Shown here piece by piece: positions 1-7,889 of a stretch of 64,000 bases of DNA. Position numbers and translations under genes: made by a program. The notes under the pieces were generated by a model. That model saw only the letters and a program-made list of their open reading frames with translations. It made no database searches and had not been told where the DNA came from. The first letter of the stretch is position 1, and each line of letters opens with the position of its first letter. Origin of the DNA: JAVVRP01 sp036654655 (GTDB taxonomy: Bacteria; Bacillota; Clostridia; Christensenellales; UBA1242); the NCBI GenBank assembly GCA_036654655.1, contig JAVVRP010000001.1, forward strand, positions 62,001-126,000. The letters are read 5' to 3'.

Positions 1-198
1 GATAAAGATAGAATTTTGCAAAATGCTAAAACATTAATTGAATTTGGCTATCCCAAAAATGAACTTGGCATGCTTTTTTCAGTTAATCCTGCTGTTTTGT
101 GCTATGATTACAAAGAATTAACTGCAAAACTTAAACAAGTGATAAAAAATAATAATAATTTAGAAGAATTGTTAAAAAATAATCCTTTTTTAATATAA
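1..198 (+). CDS. 3' end of an unidentified protein gene (partial)
   Basis: The frame is open from base 1 and ends at TAA 196-198, so this is the C-terminal part of a gene that begins outside the window. A TTG at 16 could be read as a start, but no Shine-Dalgarno precedes it and the frame is open upstream of it. The visible residues include NPAVLCYDYKELTAKLK and later LLKNNPFLI. This spacing of 'NP-hydrophobic' turns between helices is reminiscent of mTERF-like helical repeats; that is only a resemblance by eye. The gene converges with the next one: its stop abuts the stop of the minus-strand gene at 199. Confidence 0.5.
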   Translation, partial: DKDRILQNAKTLIEFGYPKNELGMLFSVNPAVLCYDYKELTAKLKQVIKNNNNLEELLKNNPFLI

Positions 199-417
199 TT
201 ATTGTTCTTTTTTTAATTTTTTTAACCGATTATTTATTTCAGTTATTTGGACATTATTATTTTTAAATTCATCATAAAGTTTAACAAGATTTTCATTATT
301 TTCGTTAATAGTTTTAGGTTCAATTTTGCAAAGTTTTTCACACAAAATTTTATATTCAGATGATTTAGTTTCAAGTTCATTTACAAGTTTTTCAAGTTCA
401 TTTTGTTTAACTTTCAT
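199..417 (-). CDS. Small coiled-coil protein, unknown function
   Basis: A 72-residue protein rich in Lys, Glu and Asn with heptad-like leucine spacing (LEKLVNELE, INNRLKKLKKE), which predicts two helices forming a short coiled coil. It has no signal peptide or membrane segment. A GGAG sits about ten bases upstream of ATG 417 on the minus strand, which supports it as a real gene. It is the last gene of the minus-strand unit with the epimerase (456-1472) and the glycosyltransferase (1541-2839), about 40 bases behind the epimerase stop. I do not recognise the family. Confidence 0.6.
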   Translation of the reverse strand: MKVKQNELEKLVNELETKSSEYKILCEKLCKIEPKTINENNENLVKLYDEFKNNNVQITEINNRLKKLKKEQ

Positions 418-455
418 TTTATTATTTACTCCTTAATTCTATTTTAATTTTTTGT

Positions 456-1472
456 TTATTTTTTACAACACTGAGCAACGGTTTTAATAATTATTTCATC
501 CAAATTGTCTGCGGATTTAAAGCCGAGTTTTAAATAATTAAGTTCTTTTTGAGTTGGAGTGGGATCAATAAAAAACTTTTTACACAAAATTTGCGTCATA
601 AGTTTTGGAATGTTTAATCCACTTTCAAGATTTTTTGATTTTTCTTTATTAACCAATTTTTTTGTTCCAAGCGCACATAAAAAGGCGGGGACGCCAACAA
701 ACTTTCGGTCAGGGCTAATTTGTTTAAGCATGGTTAAAATTAAATCTTTAAACATCATGTTTTTGTTTCCAACTGGATAGCATATTTTATTTTTTCCATA
801 AAATGCTGTTGCCACAACTGCTTTTGAAACATCACTAACATCAACAACAGCAGTTCCGCCATTATTTGGGAACATAATGTTTTTCATCGAATTAAATCTG
901 TCCAAAAAATGTTCTTTCCAAAGGGGTTTGCGATTTGGCATTGTTCCAAAAATATACGGAAGTTGTAAAATCATAATGCTAAATTTGCTATCGCCAAGTT
1001 TGATTAATTGTTTTTCTTGTTCTGCCCTTGCTTTAATATATGGATGAAATTTAGATAACTCGCCGTTTTCTTTTTTGTCAAACAAAGTGAAATAAGATCC
1101 AAGTATTATACAGCGTTTAATATTTGCCTTTTTTGCACATTCGCAAATTCTTTTGCACTGAACAACCAATTTTTCGTAAAAAAATGGATAAGCAGGGGCT
1201 TTTGGAACAACCCTATCATCTGGGCCAAGTGCATAAACAAAAACATCATACAAACGCACGGAAAACATCTTTTCTAGTTCTTCGTTGGTCATTTCAAACA
1301 AATTTCCAGTTTGCAACCCAATTTCTTTTGGGAACCAGTTGTCAAGATTAATTTCGTTGGGCAAAGCAATTGTGTCCACATTTATTTTTAATTTTAAAAA
1401 TTCCAGTGCAGAGTGATATCCCAAAAAGCCTGTGCCACCAGCAATAAAAACATTTTCAATTTCTTTATTCAA
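456..1472 (-). CDS. NAD(P)-dependent epimerase/dehydratase family protein (extended SDR)
   Basis: A 338-residue extended short-chain dehydrogenase-type protein. The N-terminus carries the Rossmann nucleotide-binding motif AGGTGFLGYHSA (residues about 11-22). The catalytic-type Tyr-x-x-x-Lys appears as YIKARAEQ, changed from the canonical YxxxK, so activity as a sugar epimerase is uncertain. The start is TTG at 1472, chosen because AGGAG lies five bases upstream and no ATG is available there. The gene follows a glycolipid-type glycosyltransferase by 68 bases on the same strand, so a role in modifying a nucleotide sugar or lipid intermediate is possible. The substrate cannot be read from the sequence. 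Confidence 0.7.
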   Translation of the reverse strand: MNKEIENVFIAGGTGFLGYHSALEFLKLKINVDTIALPNEINLDNWFPKEIGLQTGNLFEMTNEELEKMFSVRLYDVFVYALGPDDRVVPKAPAYPFFYEKLVVQCKRICECAKKANIKRCIILGSYFTLFDKKENGELSKFHPYIKARAEQEKQLIKLGDSKFSIMILQLPYIFGTMPNRKPLWKEHFLDRFNSMKNIMFPNNGGTAVVDVSDVSKAVVATAFYGKNKICYPVGNKNMMFKDLILTMLKQISPDRKFVGVPAFLCALGTKKLVNKEKSKNLESGLNIPKLMTQILCKKFFIDPTPTQKELNYLKLGFKSADNLDEIIIKTVAQCCKK

Positions 1473-1540
1473 TTTGTCTCCTAAAAGTAAATTTTAATTA
1501 GTATATAACTATTTAATAAAATAATACAATTAGTTTTAAC

Positions 1541-2839
1541 CTAGTAAATTTTGTGTTTTAATAATTTTGCGTTACAAATAATTTCTTTTTTAATATTTTT
1601 AATTTTTAAATTTGCATTTTTAATATCTTTTTTTTGTGCTGTTTTTATCAGTGTTTTTATTTTATATTCACTTAATTGATTAATTGTTTTTTCGTCATAA
1701 TATATTGAATTGTTAAATGAATACATAAAGTCGCAAATATTTTTCAATGCATTTGGTTTTTTTATCTTTTCAATATTGCTTCTTAATGTGTCAAGTTTGT
1801 TTGGAAATAAAATAAGTTGTTGAATAATATCTTCCAATTTGTTGTTTTTATCAATTGTTAAACATGCGTTATTTTTTTGTAAAAATCTTACATTTCCAAG
1901 TTCTTGCCTTGTAAGTTTTGAAATTGAAATTAATGGTAGTTTTTTACACAAAGTTTCGGTTGAACTTATTCCTCCGCATTTTCCAACCATGCAATCGCTT
2001 GCTGTCATATAGTCTTGAATGTTGGATACAAAACCTAAATTATGAAAAATGTGGCTACTTTTGTTTTTTGCAATAAAGGAATCAATTTTTTTCTTGCTAT
2101 GTTCATCTTTTCCATTAATTGAAATTATTTGAATTGGCACATTAACTTTTGTTAGTGATAAAAATAACTTAATCATTCCACCAAATCCACCACCGCCAGT
2201 CATAAGCATAACAGTAAACATATTTTGTTTAAGTCCCAATTTTTGTATTGTTTCAGTTTTATTTGTTTCAAATAAAAAATTTTCCTTTACTGGCAAGCCA
2301 AAACATTTAATCTGCTCTTTTTTAAACCCCTTTTTAATTAAAATTGTTTCGGCATCTTCACAAGGTGTAAAAATATAATCTATGTTAGTTGCAGATTCAT
2401 AAAATGGGTGAGGTTCGTAATCGGTTAAAATTGCGCCAACTTTTGCGTCTATTTTAAAAATTTTTTTTAAATTTGTTAAGGCTATTGCTCCATATAAATG
2501 CGATGTAACAATTATGTCCGGTTTAAAATTATAAATTTGTTTAAGCAAAAAGGGAAGTTCATTTTTAACTGCAAGTTGAACAGGAGTTGTTTCTCTTTTG
2601 TTTGGATCCCGATTTGCTATGTAATTGTAAATTTTGTTATAAGCCCCAAGAGCATATTTACATGACGCTCTGTAAGCGTTATCAAAAATGAAACATTTAA
2701 ATTTATTTCCACATTCTTTATATATGTCTAACAATTTTACTTCTGTGTTAGCATATGTTTTAAACTTATCTGCCAGTGCTTTTGCCACTGAATTGTGACC
2801 TTCACCAGCGGTTACAGTTAGTATAAGAATTTTTTTCAT
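1541..2839 (-). CDS. Diacylglycerol glucosyltransferase-like protein (UgtP/MGDG synthase family, GT28)
   Basis: A 432-residue protein of the UgtP/monogalactosyldiacylglycerol synthase family, which transfers sugar from a UDP-sugar to diacylglycerol at the cytoplasmic membrane face to make glycolipids or lipoteichoic-acid anchors. The N-terminus ILTVTAGEGHNSVAKAL is the family's characteristic acceptor-site start, and the middle has a glycine-rich loop MTGGGGFGG followed by the GKCGGISSTE donor-site region. Lengths near 380-430 are usual. The start ATG 2839 has GGAG five bases upstream. A promoter (TTGCTT, 17 bases, TACAAT) lies just ahead. It leads the minus-strand unit that includes the epimerase. 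Whether it adds glucose or galactose, and one or several units, cannot be told. Confidence 0.85.
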   Translation of the reverse strand: MKKILILTVTAGEGHNSVAKALADKFKTYANTEVKLLDIYKECGNKFKCFIFDNAYRASCKYALGAYNKIYNYIANRDPNKRETTPVQLAVKNELPFLLKQIYNFKPDIIVTSHLYGAIALTNLKKIFKIDAKVGAILTDYEPHPFYESATNIDYIFTPCEDAETILIKKGFKKEQIKCFGLPVKENFLFETNKTETIQKLGLKQNMFTVMLMTGGGGFGGMIKLFLSLTKVNVPIQIISINGKDEHSKKKIDSFIAKNKSSHIFHNLGFVSNIQDYMTASDCMVGKCGGISSTETLCKKLPLISISKLTRQELGNVRFLQKNNACLTIDKNNKLEDIIQQLILFPNKLDTLRSNIEKIKKPNALKNICDFMYSFNNSIYYDEKTINQLSEYKIKTLIKTAQKKDIKNANLKIKNIKKEIICNAKLLKHKIY

Positions 2840-2860
2840 TGCTTCTCCATTTTTTAATAC

Positions 2861-2889
2861 ATTGTAGCCAATTATTTATGAATAAGCAA
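2861..2889 (-). promoter_or_regulatory. Sigma-A-type promoter of the glycosyltransferase unit
   Basis: On the minus strand, TTGCTT (2889-2884), a 17-base spacer and TACAAT (2866-2861) lie upstream of ATG 2839. Position and spacing fit a vegetative promoter. Confidence 0.5.
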
Positions 2890-2929
2890 ACATTTTACAT
2901 TAAAAACTAAAAATAAACAATTATTGTTT

Positions 2930-2971
2930 TAAAAATAAAAACACAGTTTAAAACAAATGCTTTAAACTGCG
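2930..2971 (-). terminator. Rho-independent terminator after the 2997-3269 gene
   Basis: Arms CAGTTTAAA (2944-2952) and TTTAAACTG (2961-2969) pair around an 8-base loop. In the minus direction the stem is followed by GTGTTTTTATTTTT, a run of T, so transcription of the two small genes upstream would stop here. Confidence 0.75.
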
Positions 2972-2996
2972 TTTTATCATTACAAAATAATGTATT

Positions 2997-3269
2997 TTAA
3001 GGCTTTATAGTTTTTGAAAACAAACTGAGTTTATTTTGTAAAATCATTTCTAAATTAGAAATTGAATTTACCATGCTTTGTACAGATGAGTTAACGGCAA
3101 GAAGTTGTTCTGGGGTTACGCCTGGAATAGCAAGCATTGCTTGAATTTTTTCACCTTCTGCATTCAAAATGTGTGAAAGCCCAGTTTCTTGCAAAGCAAC
3201 AGATTCAATTAAATCGTTTATTGCTTGCTCGGTGGTTGTTGTGCCTGGCACAATTACTGGCATTGACAT
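2997..3269 (-). CDS. Small protein with 'NAEGEK' motif, candidate spore-surface protein
   Basis: A 90-residue soluble protein of unknown function. Its core is ESVALQETGLSHILNAEGEK followed by a helical tail ending in LEMILQNKLSLFSKT. The same core (ES[IV]AL.ETGL.HILNAEGEK) occurs in the neighbouring 3348-3926 product, so the two are paralogues in one minus-strand unit. I associate this motif with small uncharacterised clostridial proteins, some fused to surface-type domains; that is recollection, not a search. The start ATG 3269 is preferred over an upstream ATG at 3317 because GGAG lies eight bases before it. A clear terminator follows. Confidence 0.7.
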   Translation of the reverse strand: MSMPVIVPGTTTTEQAINDLIESVALQETGLSHILNAEGEKIQAMLAIPGVTPEQLLAVNSSVQSMVNSISNLEMILQNKLSLFSKTIKP

Positions 3270-3347
3270 GTTTTTTCTCCTTTTATGTTTTATAAGAGTT
3301 AGTTCTCTCTGATACATGTTATGTTGTTTTATAAAAAGTGTGAAAAA

Positions 3348-3926
3348 TTAACATATATTAAAAATTTTTAATTCAAAACAATAATGCGAAAGCAGTGCTT
3401 TGTTTATTGTTATAACAACACTTCTTTGTCCATTGCATTCAGCATATATGCTTAATTTATCACAAACTTCAAAACAAGGGATGCAAAAATATCCACAATT
3501 ATTTGTATGAGTTGTTGTGATATTTTTTCCGCAGGCAAAAACTTCTGCGTTAATTAATCGTTTCCCGCATTGATTATAAACAATTCCTTCAACACTAACC
3601 AAGTGTGGAATGCATGGAGGAGGTGGGCAAGGTGGTGTTGGTGGGCAAGGTGGAATTGGTGGACATGGTGGACAAGGGCAACAATCACAACAACAAGCAG
3701 TTTTTAATTTATTGTAAAGCATGATTTCAAGGCTGGTTACATCCATTATTGTACTTTGAACAGAACAGTTGATTTTTAAAAGATCATCAACACAAGTTGC
3801 AAGTTCAAGTGCTTTTTGTAACTTTTCTCCTTCTGCGTTAAGTATGTGCGCAAGTCCGGTTTCTTCCAAAGCAATAGATTCAATCACGTTGTTTTTTTGA
3901 CAATATTTTTCATTTTTTTCAATCAT
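3348..3926 (-). CDS. NAEGEK-motif protein with Cys/Pro-rich linker and carboxypeptidase-regulatory-like domain
   Basis: A 192-residue protein in three parts. Residues about 14-75 carry the motif ESIALEETGLAHILNAEGEK and a helical tail (SLEIMLYNKLK). Residues about 77-108 are a linker made almost only of Cys and Pro (CCCDCCPCPPCPP and similar). Residues about 109-192 look like a beta-sandwich of the carboxypeptidase-regulatory/Cna-B type (VEGIVYNQCGKRLINAEVF, then a turn and YFCIPCF). The many cysteines suggest disulphide cross-linking, as in spore coat or exosporium layers. There is no signal peptide, which also fits a mother-cell coat protein. GGGG precedes ATG 3926. A 15-bp perfect inverted repeat lies just upstream. 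Confidence 0.75.
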   Translation of the reverse strand: MIEKNEKYCQKNNVIESIALEETGLAHILNAEGEKLQKALELATCVDDLLKINCSVQSTIMDVTSLEIMLYNKLKTACCCDCCPCPPCPPIPPCPPTPPCPPPPCIPHLVSVEGIVYNQCGKRLINAEVFACGKNITTTHTNNCGYFCIPCFEVCDKLSIYAECNGQRSVVITINKALLSHYCFELKIFNIC

Positions 3927-3951
3927 TTTTTTCCCCTTTGTTTTTCATGTA

Positions 3952-3994
3952 TTACATATTATTTCCGCTATTTTAAAGTGGAAATAATATGTAA
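3952..3994. repeat. Perfect 15-bp inverted repeat upstream of the Cys/Pro-rich gene
   Basis: Arms 3952-3966 (TTACATATTATTTCC) and 3980-3994 (its exact reverse complement) flank a 13-base spacer. The repeat begins 26 bases upstream of ATG 3926 in the 5' region of the minus-strand unit. It lacks a T-run on either side, so it is not an obvious terminator. It could be an operator or a leader hairpin. The surrounding 3927-4294 gap otherwise holds only the secG-side promoter. Confidence 0.6.
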
Positions 3995-4188
3995 AACAAT
4001 TTGGGAAGTTTGGAGCAAGAAAAATATGTTTAAAGATTAATTGCATAAATTTATCACACTTAAAACATTGATAATTTTATATATCATATTATGAAAGGAA
4101 TAAAATTTTGTTACAAAAGCACTTTTAAAGTTGATGGCATAAAATTGACTTGTTGTTAAAATTAATTTTTAAAAAAAGCAAAACATAG

Positions 4189-4220
4189 TTGACAATAAGA
4201 TTATGATTTGTTATTATAAT
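4189..4220 (+). promoter_or_regulatory. Promoter of the small membrane protein-secG unit
   Basis: TTGACA at 4189-4194 is followed by TATTAT at 4212-4217 (17-base spacer) or TATAAT at 4215-4220 (20 bases). It leads into the 4295 gene. The rest of the 3927-4294 gap shows no convincing gene. Confidence 0.6.
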
Positions 4221-4294
4221 ATAGATTTTGTGCCACAAGTTAAAAACATAAAATCAAGGCCAACAAATCACAACAAAACAAGGGGGCAAAGGCG

Positions 4295-4501
4295 TTGTTT
4301 GAGCAAATATTTTCTTGGATACGCAATTTGTCAATGCTTAACAGGGGCTTAATAATTGGTGTAATGTTTATATTTGGGCTTTTGGCATTAAAGTCGATAA
4401 TAAAATCAACATATGGAGCCGAAAAACCAAAAATTAAATTACTTCACATTATGGGCGTTATAATTTGTTTTGGCATAGTCGTGCTTTTTGCGGTTGCATA
4501 A
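4295..4501 (+). CDS. Small two-span membrane protein, unknown function
   Basis: A 68-residue protein with two predicted membrane segments, GLIIGVMFIFGLLALKSII (about 18-36) and IMGVIICFGIVVLFAVA (about 52-68), separated by a basic loop. The start is TTG 4295, with GGGGG eight bases upstream. Its stop lies 13 bases before the secG start, so the two genes are probably co-transcribed and perhaps translationally linked. I do not recognise the family. The position suggests a membrane or secretion-related role, but that is only context. Confidence 0.55.
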   Translation: MFEQIFSWIRNLSMLNRGLIIGVMFIFGLLALKSIIKSTYGAEKPKIKLLHIMGVIICFGIVVLFAVA

Positions 4502-4514
4502 AAAAGGAGAAAAA

Positions 4515-4826
4515 ATGTTTTTATCAAGTTTATTAGATGGTTCACTTGTTCCACAATGGGTAACAGTTTCGTTTCCAATTGTGAGATATGTTTTGGTAGG
4601 AGTTATGTTTGTTTCTGCACTTGTAATTATTGTAACAGTGCTTATGCAAAATGAAAGTGAGGGAGGCGGAACAAACGCAATCTCTGGCGTTCAAGAAAGT
4701 TTTTATCAAAACAACAAAAGTGGAACGCGTGAAGGAAAACTTAAACGTGTGACAATTACAATGGCAATCATAATAGCCGTAAGTATTGTTTTGTACTTTG
4801 CGTCTTTGCTTATTCAACAGGGTTAA
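4515..4826 (+). CDS. secG: Preprotein translocase subunit SecG
   Basis: SecG (103 residues) is the small two-span subunit of the SecYEG channel that helps SecA-driven protein export. The sequence shows two hydrophobic segments (about 20-42 and 83-101) joined by the typical glycine-rich cytoplasmic loop: VLMQNESEGGGTNAISG, then SFYQNNKSGTREGKLKRVT. A longer reading from 4488 is possible, but AAAGGAG at 4502-4508 sets ATG 4515 as the start. The next gene downstream is rnr, a pairing common in Firmicutes. Confidence 0.93.
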   Translation: MFLSSLLDGSLVPQWVTVSFPIVRYVLVGVMFVSALVIIVTVLMQNESEGGGTNAISGVQESFYQNNKSGTREGKLKRVTITMAIIIAVSIVLYFASLLIQQG

Positions 4827-4900
4827 AAATTGTTGGCTTTGCATTTTGCGGAGCCAAAATTTTTGTTAATTACTTAATAATTTACACAAAGGAGAAATAA

Positions 4901-7027
4901 ATGGGGCTTCAAGAGGCAATATTAGAGTATATAAACAAAAACGCGGGAGTAAAAGTTTTGTTCAAGGACATTGTAAATGAGTTCGGCAGTCAGCATGATG
5001 TTGCCAAAGCAATAGCAAGATTAAAATCAAAAGGAGATATTCTTATTACTAAATCAAAAGACTTTGTGGTCAACCCCAAAAAACTTAAATTATCAAAAGC
5101 AAAAGTTGTTGTGCTGTCTAATAATGTTAGAATTTGCAACAGTTTAGACGACGGCAAAGATTATTTTATTAAAAACAACAAATCTTTAGACGCCTTTGTT
5201 GGTGATTTGGTTTATATAAAAACTTTTGGAGATAACAACGGTGCGGAAATAGTTTCAATAATAAAAAAAGCAACAAACAGTGAAATTTTGGGTTTTGTAA
5301 AAGAAACCACTAACAAGGAAAAATATATTGTTCCTAAAAACAGGAATTATAAAATAAAAATTAGAGTGCCTGATAATCAACTTGGTGGGGCAAATGTTGA
5401 AGATGCCGTTATGGTTACAGTGCATAAAGTTGATCAAGGAGATGTTTACGAAGGAAGGGTTCAAAGTGTTTTAGGAGAAATTAACACAAAAGAGCAACTT
5501 GAAAATGCTGTATTTCACGAATTTAATGTTAAAAGGGTTTTTCCAAAAGAAGTTTTGGAAGAATGTGAAAAAATTCCAACAGAAGTAACTTCCCAAGATA
5601 TAATTGGAAGGCGAGATTTAAGAAATTTAAACGTTTTTACAATTGATCCTGCAACCGCATTAGATTTTGATGATGCAATATCTGTTGAAAAAATTGGTGA
5701 AAATTGGAGATTGGGTGTTCATATTGCCGATGTTTCACACTATGTAAAAGAAGGATCAAGGATTTATTCGGAAGCAATGTTAAGGGGCACAAGTGTGTAT
5801 TTTCCAAATGGCGTGATTCCAATGTTGCCATCAAAACTTTCAAATGGAGTTTGTTCACTCTTGCCAAATTTAGATCGTTTAACTCTTTCTGTTTTTATGG
5901 ATATAAATCAACAAGGCGATGTTATAAAAAATGATATTTGTGAGTCGGTTATAAACAGCAAGTCCCGAATGAATTATGAAGAAGTTATGGCAATTTTTAA
6001 TGGTGATAAAATTATTGCAGAAAAATATAATAATGTTTTGCCAGATCTTTTGGAATCGCGAAATCTTGCAAAAGCATTAAAAGGGCAAGCAGAAAGGCGT
6101 GGCGAACTTCGTTTAGATATATCGGACATAGAAGTTCATGCCGACCTTGGCAAATTTACAAACATAACAATTTCAAAAGATGTACAAGATGAAAGCCATG
6201 AATTAATAGAGCGTTTTATGGTTATTTGTAATAGTGTTGTTGCAGGTTTTATGGATTCAAAGGGGCTCCCATGTGTTTATCGTGTTCACCCAGAGCCAGA
6301 TGGAATACGAGAGTTTGCAAAATTTATGAAATTAAATTTTGGTATAATTTGTCCAAAAGAGCCGTCTAGTTTTGATTTGCAAAACTTAATTGATAAAGTG
6401 CCAGAAAAGGTAAGAGATATTGTATGCTCTAAAATGCTATGTGCACTTGCAAAGGCAATTTATTTAAATCATCAGTTAAATGGGCATTATGCTCTTGCTT
6501 TAAAACATTACTGCCATTTTACCGCGCCAATTAGAAGAACTCCGGACCTTGTTGTTCACGCAACACTTAAAAAATTTATACGCAATACATTAGACATGGT
6601 TCATTGTGGCGCAAAAGAAGAGAGCAAGGTTTTTGAATGTGCAGTTGAAAGTAGCGAAAAAGAAAGAAATGCCGATAGCGTTGAGAGAGCACTAGCAAAG
6701 TTGTTTTGTTGTTTTGATCTTGAAAGTAGCATAGGGAAAAAATTTAAGGGAACTGTGTATAACATTAATGAAGATGAAATACAAATAAAACTTGAAAATG
6801 GAATTTTTGGTGCAATACCGATAGCAGAACTTAGTGGTGATTATAAATTAGATTTAGATAGGGTGGCTTTAATAGGAAATAAAAATTCATATAAATTTGG
6901 GCAAACTGTTGATGTTACGCTTATAGATGTTCAGCCAAGTACAAGACAAATATTTTTTAAACCCACATTGCAACTAAAAAATAGCCCTAAATTTGAAGAC
7001 GATAAAAAATTTGAAATAACATCTTGA
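4901..7027 (+). CDS. rnr: Ribonuclease R
   Basis: RNase R (708 residues) is a processive 3'-5' exoribonuclease that degrades structured RNA and acts with SmpB and tmRNA in clearing stalled messages. The N-terminus has a winged-helix and cold-shock domains. The RNB catalytic core carries TIDPATALDFDDAISVE with the metal-binding aspartates, followed by GVHIADVSHYV and HCHFTAPIRR-type signatures (here HYCHFTAPIRRTPDLVVH). The C-terminal part GKKFKGTVYNINEDEI is an S1 RNA-binding domain. GGAG lies six bases before ATG 4901. It lies directly upstream of smpB and ssrA, so the whole trans-translation set is together. Confidence 0.95.
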   Translation: MGLQEAILEYINKNAGVKVLFKDIVNEFGSQHDVAKAIARLKSKGDILITKSKDFVVNPKKLKLSKAKVVVLSNNVRICNSLDDGKDYFIKNNKSLDAFVGDLVYIKTFGDNNGAEIVSIIKKATNSEILGFVKETTNKEKYIVPKNRNYKIKIRVPDNQLGGANVEDAVMVTVHKVDQGDVYEGRVQSVLGEINTKEQLENAVFHEFNVKRVFPKEVLEECEKIPTEVTSQDIIGRRDLRNLNVFTIDPATALDFDDAISVEKIGENWRLGVHIADVSHYVKEGSRIYSEAMLRGTSVYFPNGVIPMLPSKLSNGVCSLLPNLDRLTLSVFMDINQQGDVIKNDICESVINSKSRMNYEEVMAIFNGDKIIAEKYNNVLPDLLESRNLAKALKGQAERRGELRLDISDIEVHADLGKFTNITISKDVQDESHELIERFMVICNSVVAGFMDSKGLPCVYRVHPEPDGIREFAKFMKLNFGIICPKEPSSFDLQNLIDKVPEKVRDIVCSKMLCALAKAIYLNHQLNGHYALALKHYCHFTAPIRRTPDLVVHATLKKFIRNTLDMVHCGAKEESKVFECAVESSEKERNADSVERALAKLFCCFDLESSIGKKFKGTVYNINEDEIQIKLENGIFGAIPIAELSGDYKLDLDRVALIGNKNSYKFGQTVDVTLIDVQPSTRQIFFKPTLQLKNSPKFEDDKKFEITS

Positions 7028-7052
7028 AAAAGGTTTAGAAAGGTGGTATAAT

Positions 7053-7511
7053 ATGGATGGAAATAAAATTATTGCAAACAATAAAGTTGCTTATCATAAC
7101 TATTTTATTTCTGATATCCATGAGGCAGGCATTTCATTACAAGGAAGTGAGGTTAAGTCCATAAGAGATGGTGGCATAAGCATTTTGGGTAGTTATATCA
7201 TTATTGAAAATAATGAATTATATCTTAAAAATGCGTTTATAAAACCATTTGAAAAGGCTTCCAATTATATCCCAGATTCCAGACGAAACCGAAAACTTTT
7301 ACTTAATAAAGACGAAATTTTAAAATACGAAAAAAAAGTAAAAGAAAAAGGATTCACACTTGTCCCGTTAAAAGTATATTTAAAAAGGGGGCTTGTAAAA
7401 GTTGAAATTGGGCTAGGAGAGGGAAAACAACTTCATAACAAAAAGCAAGATATGATAGAAAAAACTGCCAAACGAGAAATTGACAGAGCAATGAAAGTCA
7501 ATTTTAAGTAA
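7053..7511 (+). CDS. smpB: SsrA-binding protein SmpB
   Basis: SmpB (152 residues) binds tmRNA and delivers it to stalled ribosomes for trans-translation. The sequence follows the family from end to end: NNKVAYHNYFI at the N-terminus, GISLQGSEVKSIRDG, SRRNRKLLL, and the basic tail KQLHNKKQDMIEKTAKREIDR, which occupies the decoding centre. The start ATG 7053 has AGGTGG eight bases upstream. It lies 25 bases behind rnr and four bases before the tmRNA gene, so the three form one functional cluster. Confidence 0.96.
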   Translation: MDGNKIIANNKVAYHNYFISDIHEAGISLQGSEVKSIRDGGISILGSYIIIENNELYLKNAFIKPFEKASNYIPDSRRNRKLLLNKDEILKYEKKVKEKGFTLVPLKVYLKRGLVKVEIGLGEGKQLHNKKQDMIEKTAKREIDRAMKVNFK

Positions 7512-7515
7512 ATGT

Positions 7516-7862
7516 GGGGGCGACATGGCTTCGACGTGCTTGGGTTCAAAAGTGTAAAGCGTGTGGCAGAACTTGAACTGCCTAAAAAATCAGGAAAAAA
7601 TTTAAACGCAAATAATTATCAAAGCCCAGTTGCAGCGTAATGCAACTTGCTTGTTTCAGTTGGCTCATTTGCTGATTTCAAGCACGAGAAAATGAGATGC
7701 TGTTGTCACACTTCTCCGATGACAACCTAAGATAAGGGGGAATAGCAAACAAAAAGAGTGTTTATGTTCGTTTTATTTGCAAATTTAAATCATAAACTGC
7801 ACACGGAGAAAGGCTTATTGCATCAAGTTCGGACGCGGGTTCAATTCCCGCCGTCTCCACCA
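7516..7862 (+). ncRNA. ssrA: Transfer-messenger RNA (tmRNA)
   Basis: The 5' end GGGGGCGACATGGCTTCGAC and the 3' end with a T-arm (GGGTTCAATTCCC) and encoded CCA are the two halves of the tRNA-like domain; the acceptor 7516-7522 pairs with 7852-7858. The tag frame is read from GCA 7608 to TAA 7638-7640 and encodes ANNYQSPVAA, so stalled products would receive AANNYQSPVAA after the charged alanine. The hydrophobic-Ala-Ala end is the usual ClpXP-type degron. The gene sits immediately after smpB. Confidence 0.95.
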
Positions 7863-7889
7863 AAAAAATATAGGCAGAGGGGTGAAAAT

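Noticed and set aside
4091..4159. 22-residue ORF (MKGIKFCYKSTF...)
   Set aside because: No ribosome site, no conserved feature, and just ahead of the secG-side promoter.
7758..7889. Upstream extension of the coiled-coil gene into the tmRNA
   Set aside because: The extension translates the tmRNA T-arm and CCA end; a good ribosome site and ATG lie at 7890 beyond the RNA.
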